Shown: piece after piece, positions 1-10,479 of the stretch
Numbering within the stretch: position 1 is the stretch's first letter
How the letters are laid out: each line of letters starts with the position of its first letter
Assembly: GCA_033961575.1 (NCBI GenBank)
Contig: CM066732.1
Span: 76,670,687 to 76,734,686 of the forward strand
DNA from: Aselliscus stoliczkanus
Lineage: Eukaryota > Chordata > Mammalia > Chiroptera > Hipposideridae
Direction of reading: 5' to 3'
DNA length: 64,000 nt
Program-made: the position numbers and the translations under genes
Notes under the pieces: model-generated
Database searches by the model: none
Seen by the model: the letters and a program-made list of their open reading frames with translations, nothing else
What the model was told of the DNA's origin: nothing

Positions 1-689
1 ACAATTTATTCCTTCCTTATTTATGACCTTTGGAGGGTAGGTATTCTTCAATTCTTGGTCTGCTTGTAGCCATTTTCTATTTCCAGGGATGTATGTGCAT
101 AGAAAGAATATATATAAAATGAAAGAATGAAGCTATTCTGTGCCAGAACCATATTAAGTGCTTTATAATTAATCTTTCCAACAACTGAGGAGATAGCAGA
201 GTTGGTAGTGGCAATTGGTTTTCCAATTTTGTGTAAGAGGAAAATGAAGTTATGTACCTTTACTAAGGTCATAAAACCAGGAGGTGGCCCAGCCATAGCC
301 TCCACAGCCTATGCTCTTAACACTTCATCCTAGAAGTCCCCATTTAAAGCAGCTTAGCAAGTTACTGGAATCAAAATCATTAGCGATGTAATCACTTAGA
401 ATTTAATTTTGACACAACATGCATAGATACTATATAATGCTTATGGCATTGCTAGGCAGAGCCATGATTCCTACCAATCCTTACCTCATGTCTATGTATG
501 TGCAGAGCCTACATGTCTCAGCTCAACACAATCAACATAGACATTGGAAAATCCTCCCACAAGGCATCATCATTTCCATTTCCCCCACCCCTCGCCCCAG
601 ACATTGAGTACACGAGACAATAGGGTCATTTACTAAGCCTGACATCATGTTGCAATCTTGTGTTAAATCTCTGTTTTAAATATAAAAAG
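1..689. other. Unassigned AT-rich non-coding stretch
   Basis: I see no recognisable repeat, splice-flanked exon or open frame with family similarity here. The short frames (85 and 62 codons) have low-complexity or hydrophobic translations and look like chance. Confidence 0.5.
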
Positions 690-725
690 TGCTCTATCTA
701 TCCATCATCTATCATCTATCTATCA

Positions 726-789
<64 letters not shown>

Positions 790-870
790 CATCTCTCCAT
801 CTCCCACCTCATTTAAGCTTCTCTCTCTTACCTTGCCTAGGCTTCTCTCTCCCATTTTGGCTAGGCCCAT
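690..870. repeat. Compound (ATCT)n-(CT)n microsatellite with CT-rich flank
   Basis: A TCTA/ATCT tract from about 694 to 727 passes directly into an uninterrupted CT dinucleotide run (about 728-784). A degenerate CT-rich tail follows to about 870. The arginine-glutamate and leucine-serine rich frames read across it are artefacts of the repeat. The pure CT run should be length-polymorphic and can form polypurine-polypyrimidine triplex DNA. Confidence 0.97.
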
Positions 871-972
871 TCTCTTCCCTGAGAATGTATCACTAATAAA
901 CCCTGCTTGCGTACTAATCAGCTTGCTCATCTTTGATTCTTCACTGTATTGGCAAAAAGAACCAAGACTCCC

Positions 973-1141
973 TGGGGGGTGACCAGTTAGCTCAGTTGGT
1001 TAGAACTTGGTGCTGATAACACCAAGGTTGCCAGTTCAGGGGTGAGCTGCGCCCTCCCTAAAAGAATCAACTATGCCATTGTAACATGAAAGCAATGTGT
1101 AACCAATGACCGTGGCTGTTTCCCAGTAAAAAAACAACAAC
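973..1141 (+). mobile_element. tRNA-derived SINE (tRNA-Ile-like head)
   Basis: The element starts near GACCAGTTAGCTCAGTTGG, which contains an excellent Pol III A box (TAGCTCAGTTGG), continues with GTGCTGATAACACCAAGG as in a tRNA-Ile anticodon arm, and has a decayed B box. It ends in an A-rich tail. It is flanked by a near-perfect target-site duplication, AAAAGAACCAAGACTCCC at 955-972 and AAAAGAACCGAGACTCCC at 1142-1159 (17 of 18 bases). This proves insertion by LINE-type retrotransposition. The body (GAGCTGCGCCCTCC) resembles horseshoe-bat SINE bodies from memory, but colugo SINEs also have tRNA-Ile heads. Confidence 0.88.
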
Positions 1142-1324
1142 AAAAGAACCGAGACTCCCATTGATATGGGCCAAGTGTCCCTCCCCTCCTGCCCCCAACT
1201 TCTAAATTTTCTTACCTATAGAAATTTTAAGTCTTCTCTTCCCTAGTTTCTTAGTTCCTTAGCTCCTGACTTTGATTACTCTTCTAATCAGTTTTGGAAT
1301 TCTAAAGATTGCCCCTAGACAGAA

Positions 1325-1400
1325 TTATATATATATATGTATATATATATATGTATATTATATATATAATTATATGTATTATATATATATATATATATTA
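1325..1400. repeat. (TA)n microsatellite
   Basis: Alternating TA interrupted by single G substitutions (ATATGTATAT). It is self-complementary and prone to cruciform formation. It carries no gene. Confidence 0.95.
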
Positions 1401-1424
1401 AGGTTATGGTTTTTCTTCTTTATG

Positions 1425-1640
1425 GCTTTAACCATTCCTGGAAGGCTTTAGAACCAAATGGTTTTGGTGCAAATTTTGACCGTCACTTATTGCCTATATG
1501 AACTTGGGTATCTATGTGCCTGAGTTTCACCTGAAAAGTGGAGATAATAGCATCTATGTGATAGTGTTATTAGGAAGATTAGTTGTAAACTACTCCTAAC
1601 AGTATTTGACACACAAGTAACAATTGAATGCTTGCTCTTA
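1425..1640 (+). repeat. MIR SINE fossil
   Basis: The order of segments matches the mammalian MIR core: a position like CTTGGGTA...CCTGAGTTTCACC...AAGTGGAGATAATAGCATCTATGTGATAG, followed by a decayed AATGCTTGCTC end. Strong divergence fits its pre-eutherian age. Confidence 0.7.
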
Positions 1641-4074
1641 GTAACTAATATTTTCATTATCTCTGAATAGTCTCTAACTTTAGGGTTTTATTTTTTTTGT
1701 GAATCAAGAATTATTTTATTTTATTCTTTGGGTTAAAATGTTCAAGTGGTTAGTATATACATATTTGTTTTTATTTTTACCTATTTCCAGTTTTATTTCA
1801 TATTATAAGTCTTGAAAGGATTTCAGTAATCTAATACCTAACCATATTTTGTTCCAGAAGCATTTAAGAATGTATTTTCTAGAGAATACAGTTATTTGTA
1901 TACATCTAGATCTCTATTAAATCATCTTTGCTAATTTTAATTTTCTATATTTTTTAGTTTGCTAGATCTGAAAGTCAGAAATTCTCCACAGTATCTCTAG
2001 ATACATATATTTTGGATTTAGGTCTTTTTTTTTTTTAATTATTGCTCTGTAGTTAGTTAAATCTCACCTCTGCTCTGGGAGATAATTTTCTATTCAATTA
2101 TTCTTTTCTTTTATTACTATCTTCTCAGAATCCCTAAGAGTCAAATTTTGGATTAAGATTAGGAAGCTCTTTCTAGGAGCTGGGGGAGCTCGTGATGGAG
2201 CGAGCAAGCCATGCACCCTGTCACTGGGTTGGCACCAGCAGAAATAGGGACTGTCATGTTGAGATACTGAAGTGAGAGGATGGTAGAAACAGATGCTGTT
2301 AAGATTGCTCTTGCTTATTTTTAAACCATAATACTCCTTTGGCTTCAAATAATACAACAACTTCCCTGTTTCTCTTGAGAAGGAAGCCCAGAGAACCAAC
2401 AGGAAATAAGATCCTACAAGAAGACACATGAAAAGGTAAGAGCGCTCTCCCAAACCTTATTGGTGTAAACAGCCTGCTCCCTCTTCAGAGGTTCTCTTCC
2501 TAAAGCTCTAAGCGATGACATTCCAGACACAGCCTGCTTATTCTCTGGCTGCCATGGGAATTTTCCCTCATCACACTCGACCTGTGGAAATTGCTAGGCA
2601 GCAAGGAGATAAAAGTGTTCGAGTTTGTGACTGTTTCCTTGCAACTTTTTGTGTTTCTACTACCCTGCACAAAGCAGCTTTCCTGTTGGGAGTTTTCTTG
2701 AAAAGCAAAGTATTCTTTTCTTTGTTTCGCTACCCACATTATTAATTCTAATGGAATGGCCCAGTTTTTTAAGGCTGCAAAATCAAGGGAACACAACCTC
2801 TGCATTTAACTGCCCGGGCGGAACCTCTTGTCTTGAATGCCTCCCCTTCAATCGAAGGACTTTCAAGGTAGCTCAGTGCAGGGTTTGGTGCTGCACCAGT
2901 GGAAGGAGTTAATTTGCTGCCAGTCTTTCTCTTGTGAAGCTCTGAACTTCTATTCTGACATGGGCAGTTTGGGTTTTTGTTTGTTTGTTTGTTTTGTTTG
3001 TATAACAATGACACCTTTGGTCTGCTGGATGTATCTTTTTGAACTGTTGGTCCACTTGTGGTAGTCATAGATTTATTCTTACCTACCCTTGATCTAGCAA
3101 CTAGAGTATGTCTGAAAAACAATGAACTGGTTTCAGAGGCAAAACCTTGACTCCTGTCCTTTTACCTGCTAAAAGCTTATCTGCTCAACACAAAATCAAA
3201 GACTACTTCTATTTTATGTTTTGTCTTCATTTCCCATTATACTATGCTATGAATTTCAAAGAGCACTTCACAAATTGCCTTTGTAGCTATTAATGAGCAT
3301 GTTTTATTTTGGTTTTGTATATCTCTTTGTATACCTAGCTGAATACCATTTATGAAGTAGTCACTTAATAGCTGTTATGTGAATGAGTGAACAAATCTGA
3401 AGTTTTGTTGCTGTTTAGCAATGTGCTCTCACCATCTGAGCCAAACAGCCACTGAATGAAATAGTGTATTTCTATTAGTTTTCCTCTAAGGGCTTGTGTG
3501 TGCATGTAAAATTTTTCTTTTTTTGTTGTACATGATATGGGGTACCTTTCCCAGGTGTCCGAGGGCTGGGAGTAGGAATTGTGAACATTTGCCTTTGCAA
3601 TTCTCCCTTTTCTTTTTCCCGTGGCTTAGCCTCTTTTGGTGGACTATTTTGTTAGGTTGTAAATACCTTCCAATAGTGTATAATCACTTCTTATATGCCC
3701 AAGGGTCCTTCTAATGCTTTGACCATTTGTCTCAGGCATTCTGTATTTCTAGTTTAACTCTGTCAAAAGTCTTGGGTGCCAGCACACTATAGCCCCCAAA
3801 TAATAACAGATGATCATATTACCAAATTAATTAACATATCCACTTTTACTTGTAGTCACATCTATCACATACGGAATGAAAGATTTTTTTCTCTTTAGGC
3901 AGTGACATAGGAACCTTGTCCTGGTCTCTAATTGGTTAACCACTCAACTGATATTTTTCCAATGTGATCAATGTGCTTGCACCACTATGCATACTATGGA
4001 AAATACAGAAAAAGTAGGTTCCCTTGTGGAATGTCCAATCTGGTTGGTTTGGCAACATATACCCATATGAAATA
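1641..4074. other. Unassigned non-coding stretch
   Basis: Apart from short poly-T runs and a (TTTG)n run near 2978-3000, I recognise nothing. Open frames up to 119 codons (2094-2453, minus; 2769-3122, minus) show no conserved motif and overlap frames on the other strand. Confidence 0.45.
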
Positions 4075-4736
4075 CAGTTGTTCCCCCCTTATCCAGGAGG
4101 AATATGTTCCAAGACCACCAGTGAATGCCTGAAACAGTATATATATATATATTCTATGTTTTCTCACATGCATATATACAGCTGATAAAGTTTAATTTAT
4201 AAATTAGGCACAGTGAAAGATTCACAGCGACTAATAATAAAATGGAAAATGATAACAATATACTGTAATAAAAGTTATGTGAATGTCATCTCTGTCTCAA
4301 AATATATGTTTGTACTGTATTTACCCTTGTTCTTGTGATGATGTGAGATGATACAATGCCTGCGTGATGAGATGAAGTGAGGTGAATGAAGCATGATTGC
4401 GAAGTAGCGTTAGGCTACTCTAAACGTTACTTGAACACAAGCACTGCGATTCCACGACAGTCAATCTGACATTGGAGAAAAGCCTAATAAGTGACTAATG
4501 GGTGGGGAGCATATACAGTGTCAATATGCTGGAGAAAGGATGATTCATTCATATTCAGTGTTGGATGGAGCAGATGGCATGATATTTCATCATGCTACTA
4601 AGAAAGGCACATGATTTAAAACTTATGAATTGTTTATTTCTGGAATTTTCTATTTGATATTTTTGAACCACAGTTGACTGTGGTTCAGCGTAACTGAAAC
4701 TGTGGCAAGCAAAATCACGGATCAAGGGGACTGCTG
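4075..4736. mobile_element. Tigger-family (pogo-like) DNA transposon, non-autonomous
   Basis: The left terminus CAGTTGTTCCCCCCTTATCC and the right terminus, read on the minus strand, CAGCAGTCCCCTTGATCCGTG (first bases CAG and CCCC shared) form imperfect inverted repeats. TA dinucleotides flank both ends (4073-4074 and 4737-4738), as expected of Tc1/mariner-superfamily insertion. The body matches the well-known Tigger sub-terminal sequence on the minus strand (GGTTCAAAAATATCAAATAG and AGAAATAAACAATTCATAAG). At about 660 bp and with no transposase frame it is a deletion derivative that needed a helper enzyme. Confidence 0.85.
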
Positions 4737-4738
4737 TA

Positions 4739-5860
4739 CTCAATGATATGAGATGGTGGCATATGAATCAACATTGTCGACTACTTGAAAGAAACTCTTC
4801 ATCAGTGTTCTTTATGCCACAGGCCTTCATGAAGAACAAACTGGGGTTGGCAGAGTGTTAGTCTCCTCAGTGCTGCTCACATACTGTGCAGCTTTGGTGT
4901 GATTTCAGCTGGGAATCAAGGGGCACTCTTTGTCACTGCAGGAGTTTTGAAGCCATGGGAACAGCAGTTAGCTCTCAGGGAGCTTCAGGGTGACAGTGTT
5001 GAGGTACCCTTCTTGTGGGGTGCATAGAAAACCAACATCAAGGAGGAGGCTGAGGCAGAAGGACATGAGCGCATTTGTTCCTGAGCATGCGTGAGGCTCC
5101 CTTTGGGTAGTCCAGGAATGAATGGAGAAGATGAGCTTTGCACTGGCAGGTGTGGTGATGATCCAGGGAAACTGGGTTACTAATGTTGGCTTAATGTTCA
5201 CCGAGCCCACAGGATGGCGGGCCTGAGAATGTTTGGGTTATGCTCACTTCAAACAATTCACTTCTCTTCCTTTCTTACCACTCCCATTGCAACTGTAAAC
5301 ATGTTGGCTTTCCTCACTTCACATCTAGGCTCTTACCCACAGCAGGCTCTTCCCTGGTCTCAATTTCCTTGTCTTAGTCAGCCCCAATCCATCTTGTTCC
5401 ATTTTAATTTTTTGTTCCAAATTGATCTCTCAAAAAGCACTACTTTTTTCATATTATTAGAAACCCTTGAACATAATATAAACAATCTCATTGGAGCTTC
5501 AGGATAGAATGATGGAAAAGATGAGGATGGTGGGAGCATGAGATCTCTCCCATCCCATTCCAATCCTCTTCTCCCCATACTTCACAGATAATACAAAAGG
5601 AAATGTGACTTTCTTGACAATCCTGGCATGTTAGTTGAGTTCAACCCCATCTTAGGCTTGTTTGTTTGTTTTAAAGCTCATTTAAAAATATGCAAATAGC
5701 ACTGGGAGGAATCGTAAACTAACGCTGTTCAACAGCTAACTTCTTAACTAAGGTAAAACCTTCAGAAAAATTGGTAGCAAAAATTTTCCCTTTTCATAGA
5801 TTTTCAAATTTTGAGTCATATCAGTATCACAGATGTCTTAGGGTACTAGAAGCAGAGCCT
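4739..5860. other. Unassigned non-coding stretch
   Basis: No repeat family or exon was recognised. Small frames on both strands overlap each other and have no motif. Confidence 0.45.
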
Positions 5861-6469
5861 AAGACAAAGATTCAGGTGCACATATTTTATTAAGGAAATG
5901 TTCTTTAGGAGATAAATATGTATAAGAGGGAGGGTGTGGAATGAGAAAGAGAAAAGCAGAGCAAGGAATGTAGTTTCAGGAAAAGCGTAGCTCCTCCACA
6001 GGTGAGGAATTGTCTGGAGCACAAATGATACCGCCTTTTGTACCCCATGTCCTGTTAACCTTTAGTGATGTTGATAGAGGTATAGTGGTAGGGGTTGTAA
6101 ACCTCTGGGCAAGATAGTTCCCCTTGGCTGAGGGCAAGTTTCCAGAGATCCCAAATACCTGTGAGCTATTATCAGCCAATACTTGTAGCAGCTGAGGGAA
6201 TGAGTACACAGCCCGGTAATTAAATTTGAGTGGGACACTGATAGCATCTACCACAGTCCACCCTATTCAGACTCACTGTATCTCTAGATTCTCCAGGATT
6301 CTGGTTGGTCATAGTCTCTAGGAAAACATCCAGAGGAGGTCTAGTGGGAAAAATATAGCCCCCCTCATGCAGCTGGTCCTGAATTCACAACTAATACTCA
6401 TCACCTCTCTCCCTTACCATTCATTTCAGATTCTCCTCACCTGTAGCTATCACTTCTGATGGGCTAGAC
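5861..6469 (-). repeat. Possible 3' part of the antisense ERVL-like element
   Basis: This stretch lies immediately left of the antisense pol remnant, where the 3' internal region and LTR of an antisense provirus would be expected. It contains no host exon signature. I could not define LTR ends (TG...CA) or a duplicated target site, so the assignment rests on position only. Confidence 0.25.
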
Positions 6470-6782
6470 CAGGGGTCGGCAAACTTTTGAGACGGAAGAG
6501 CTGCTAGGGGTCAGCAAACTGCAGCTCGAAAGCAACATGCGGGTCTTTGTACGTACATATGGCTCTGAAGTAAAACTGAAAATGAAAATAAAACTATCAT
6601 AGTTTCACTTGTAATATTACTTTAAATTTTCCTTACTTGTAAAAATATATTTATGACTCTTGAATAATTTTTAAATTGTTGTGAGGGACAGGATTGGCTC
6701 TTCCAGGGGTGGGCAAACTTTTGAGATGGAATGTACCCAAAGAGCTGCATGTAGCTGGCGAGCCGCAGTCTGCCGACCTCTG
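6470..6782. mobile_element. hAT-type MITE, copy 1 (313 bp)
   Basis: Terminal inverted repeats begin CAGGGGTCGGCAAACTTTTG and end GCAGTCTGCCGACCTCTG. The flanking 8-mers GGCTAGAC (6462-6469) and GTCTAGGC (6783-6790) match at six of eight positions, the target duplication length of hAT transposons. The middle is AT-rich with no coding capacity. Inside, a second GGGGTCAGCAAACTGCAGCTCG-like segment (from about 6508) and a second CAGGGGTGGGCAAACTTTTG (from 6704) repeat the termini. It inserted within or beside the ERVL-like remnant. The same element occurs at 24530-24832. Confidence 0.9.
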
Positions 6783-6829
6783 GTCTAGGCGGCTTGTTTG
6801 GTAGCATGACCCATATTCTCATTTCTGCT

Positions 6830-8190
6830 GGATCCAAGCCCAAGAATCAAGCTTGTGTTTTTCTTCTCTTTTGTCAGCTGATCATAGGGAGCTCCCCCAG
6901 AAAGCCATAGGTGTGAGCTAAGCGAAAGGCATCAGTACAATAGTGATAGGTGTCGTGAGAATCTGGGCCACATGTTCTTGCTTGAGCCTGATCCCAGATA
7001 TGCCACTTGAATCTCATGGTAGGTTGCTTCTGATCCCATGTGGGTCATGATGGGCATTTATGGTACATGGTCATACATGGCCACTTGCTATCCCATAAGA
7101 TATTCCATCTCTAGAATATCAAGAACTATTTCTCAAATGGTATATGATTCCCTCTACACCATATATGTGCAGAAACTTAATGATCTGTGTTGTGACTCTC
7201 CCCTTGGAGTTTGTCCTAAACTCCACAAGACACCTTTTCTCACTTCCAATACTATTTAGTCTGCCAAAATAGAGAGGCCCAAGGATCAGAGCTGCTTGTA
7301 CTACAAGCTAAACCTGATAATGATCCCTTTCTTACTCTGGATCTCACTCAAAACTGGAAGCCATCAAAATCACTCTATAAATGAGTCAGAGCAGTGTTCA
7401 CAGGTATGAACAATTCTACCCACAAAACCCAGAGGAGCCTATCAAACATTATTTATTCCTCAGTGGCAGGAGGTACAAGGTATGGTGAATTGTCCTTTAC
7501 TTTGAAGGTGATGTCCTGGAATGTCCCAGAGCATCGGATCCCAAAACTTTGGAGGTAGCAGGACTCTTTGTAGGGTTTATTTCCCACCCATATGTTTTAC
7601 AAAGACATCAATATACTTGCCACTTCTAGCTTATTAACATGATTAACACGATGTCATCAATACAATAGATCAATGTGTTGCTCTGCAGATCACCTTGGTG
7701 TTCTAGGTTGCTTTGGGACTATGATGTGACAGAGAGCTGGAGAATTAATCTGGGACAAGATCACGAATGTCCATTGTTGTCTATCACGTGAGAATGCAAC
7801 CTGCATATGATCTGCCCTCCTGATAAGTATGGGAAAGAATGCATCAGCCGGATTAGGAGCTGTACCACATTCTTTAGCCTGTGTTAATCTCCTCTAGCAA
7901 AAATAACCACATCTGGCACAACAACTATAATTGAGGCTATTACTTGATTAAGTTTATGATAGTCCATGGCTACGCAACATGATTCATCAGGTTTTTGTAG
8001 GGGCCGCTCAGATGAATTAAATAAGAATATAAATGAGGACATAAACCATCATACTGCATCATTTAAGTCTGAGAGTGGCCCTCATTCTCATTCCCCTGGA
8101 TAGCAATATTGTTTTTTAAATTTACTATTTTGACTAAAGGTGGGCGTAGTTTCAGGGGCTCCCATTTGACCTTTTCTGCTACAATTTTTA
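6830..8190 (-). pseudogene. Endogenous retrovirus remnant, ERVL-like pol (antisense, decayed)
   Basis: Read on the minus strand, two reverse-transcriptase landmarks appear in the expected order. The first is a segment reading VAMDYHKLNQ (plus-strand 7943-7972). About 280 bases later comes the active-site region reading YCIDDIVL (about 7645-7670), where the tyrosine expected just before IDD is replaced by cysteine. Between and around them stop codons and frame changes are frequent, and no open frame spans the domain. The best match from memory is class III (ERV-L) pol. The remainder to the left (6830-7260) is probably RNase H/integrase sequence. It is an inactive fossil with no coding potential. 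Confidence 0.7.
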
Positions 8191-8590
8191 TATTCTACAG
8201 TTTAAAAAAAACAAAGTCCAATGTGAGAGTTTTGTAAATTACAAAAGCGTATTAATTTCATTTCATTTACATGCTTAGGAACTGGAGAAATGACCAGTAG
8301 GTAACTGCATGGTGGACCCAGTCCACGCTGTGAGATGAGTAGTATTGAATCAGAAATCCATGTATAACCTGATCCCAAATAGTTCTGCTCTAACAGGAGG
8401 TCAGAATGGTGACTTGGTTTGCTGGGTATCAGTGTCAACTTGGAGACTGCGTACAGCAGCCCTTTAAAGATCTGGGCCCTCACTTTCCTCCAGTATATGG
8501 TTAGCTGAGTAAATAACCCATGAGTGTCTTTCAGGAATGACTCTGGGAACCACTACTATATACATTTGTTGTGGTTTTGAAACTTCCTTT

Positions 8591-8624
<34 letters not shown>

Positions 8625-9360
8625 ATTTTTACATTTAAAAAAATGTACAGGGTGTTAAATCTTATGTCATGGAAGAGAACCTATATAGATGAACCCCTTA
8701 TCCAGGTTTATATGCTACTCCCTTTAATTCAGCATCTTCAGGATCTTGACCTGCTCAAATTCTTGCCTTCCTTGTTAGTATACCTTTGCTGGCTCCTGCA
8801 GCTCCTTTAGTGTATAATCTTTCTCATCCTTTAGCAGGTCTGAACTTCTCAAGTTGGGCCATGCTGAGATTTGACCCTAGTCCAAGATGGGATGTGGGAA
8901 CAGACCCTGAGAAGGGCCAGCATTGTCCTATAAGGGACCTGCCTCCTCTCATAGGGGAAATGAGCGCTTTTACAGGCCCAGAGGATCCAGAGACATTTGG
9001 GGGTTCAAAGCTGCCAAGGGTATCTACCCAGATATCCCCATTCCAAGTCTCGGGGTTCTATATTCTTTCCCTGTCAGGGCCTTGACTTTGGTGTAGAAGA
9101 ATTGTTAGGGTTGAGAATTCATCCTGCTGGAATTTTGGTGGTTTTATAACTAATTCCTGAGTTTGGGGGCAGGGAGACCACCAAAAAATGTAAGGGCGAT
9201 AGAAGGCAAGGTCGGTTATCTGCAATGTTATCTGTCTAATGTCAGAGGCTTCACAATTAAGTTTCAGGTTAATGCGTGGCTCTGAGATATCAGCATCCAC
9301 AGAAACCACAGATTAGATGTTGGCTGGAAGGCCCAGGGTTGGCAAACTCCTCAGACTAGA
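8191..9360 (-). repeat. Possible 5' internal (gag/protease side) part of the same ERV remnant
   Basis: An antisense provirus would have its gag side here, to the right of pol. The sequence from about 8850 to 9330 is GC-richer than its surroundings and differs from the neighbouring host DNA, but I could not identify a zinc knuckle or protease motif. An (AC)n microsatellite interrupts it at 8594-8621. Confidence 0.3.
8594..8621. repeat. (AC)n microsatellite
   Basis: About 14 uninterrupted AC units, probably length-polymorphic. Confidence 0.96.
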
Positions 9361-10479
9361 ATCTGGCCCCTAAACCCCCTTTCTAATGCGACTCCCCAAC
9401 TCAGTGCTCCTTGAGCCAGGCTGCAATCCTTTCGGGTCTGTCCACTTGCTGTGCTCCTTGCTGAGCCGTTCCTTCTTTTTGCTGTTTGTTCTCTCTAGAG
9501 TTGCCTTTTGCTTCCCTCCTCTCCAAGCCTTCTGCAATCCAGCTTCTTCTGTCAGGCTGAAAAAGCATGGACCTCTCTGGTTTTTATTCCAAACTGGGGT
9601 CCATCTCTCACACTAGGTGGTGAGCTCTGTGGTCAAGCATTTTACTTTAAATTCAAACAGAATTGAGCAGAACTGTCTTCCTTCCACCTAGCCAGATCCT
9701 GGCTTTCTCAGTTTCCCTTAAGATTTTTCTTTTTTTTTAAATCAGAACTGTATTTAATTGATTATATGGCTATAGTGTTTAGTCACATGGGCCCCTGTCC
9801 CCCTTTCCCCTTCATACTTAAAACAGATAATTATATTTTGACTTTTGAAGCTGTTTCTTTGGGTATGTACTTCCACATTTCAAGATGGCATGCTCATATT
9901 GCCATTTCCTATTTGATGTGCATTTGGAATATTGTTGGCTTCACACTTTAAAAATAAGGATTATATCACGCCCCATCCTAACCATCACTATTATATCCCA
10001 CACTTGCCCTTCCCCAACAAATTTATATCACACCTTTTGATTAGCCCAGTGTTCAATGTTTTTACTACTAAGCTTATGAAAATGTTACTTGAGCCAAGCC
10101 ATGCAGTACTCTGTAATTGCATTTTCATGCTTGTATAACTCTTTGTTTTCCCTTGAGTTAATAGTTACTTTTAATCTTCTATGAACCTCAAAACAGTCTA
10201 ACAGAAGGATAAATCTCGTCTAATGTGTCTGAACATATTTAAGTCATCATTTCTTGGAGACAGACCTCATTGTCCTGAAAGTCATTGTCTTTTGATTCCT
10301 CCCTGGGCTGGTCATTCTTCAGGCCAGCAGCACAGTGGTCATCCTTGGATGAGCAGATCTCCTTTAACCACTAACTTGGGGCTTCTCTGTTCTTCCCTCT
10401 GAGTAGGATCCCTTGCTCCCTGGGCTTTCCATCTTCTGCTTTCTTGGTTTGCTCTGGTCTGTTGAAGCACAGACTTTAA
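9361..10479. other. Unassigned non-coding stretch
   Basis: No repeat ends, exon or conserved frame recognised. The right half of the antisense ERV (its 5' LTR) might lie in 9361-9740, but this could not be shown. Confidence 0.4.

Noticed and set aside
712..930. Arg/Glu-rich and Leu/Ser-rich frames over the CT repeat
   Set aside because: They are direct translations of a dinucleotide repeat.
973..1060. A possible functional tRNA-Ile gene
   Set aside because: The B box and acceptor stem are decayed and the sequence has an A-rich tail with target duplications, so it is a SINE head rather than a tRNA gene.
2094..2453. A 119-codon minus-strand frame with a hydrophobic N-terminal segment
   Set aside because: Single frame without upstream exon structure or similarity; the hydrophobic start arises from a T-rich stretch.
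8591..8624. CRISPR-like array of short repeats
   Set aside because: Simple AC microsatellite without spacers; this is a mammalian sequence.
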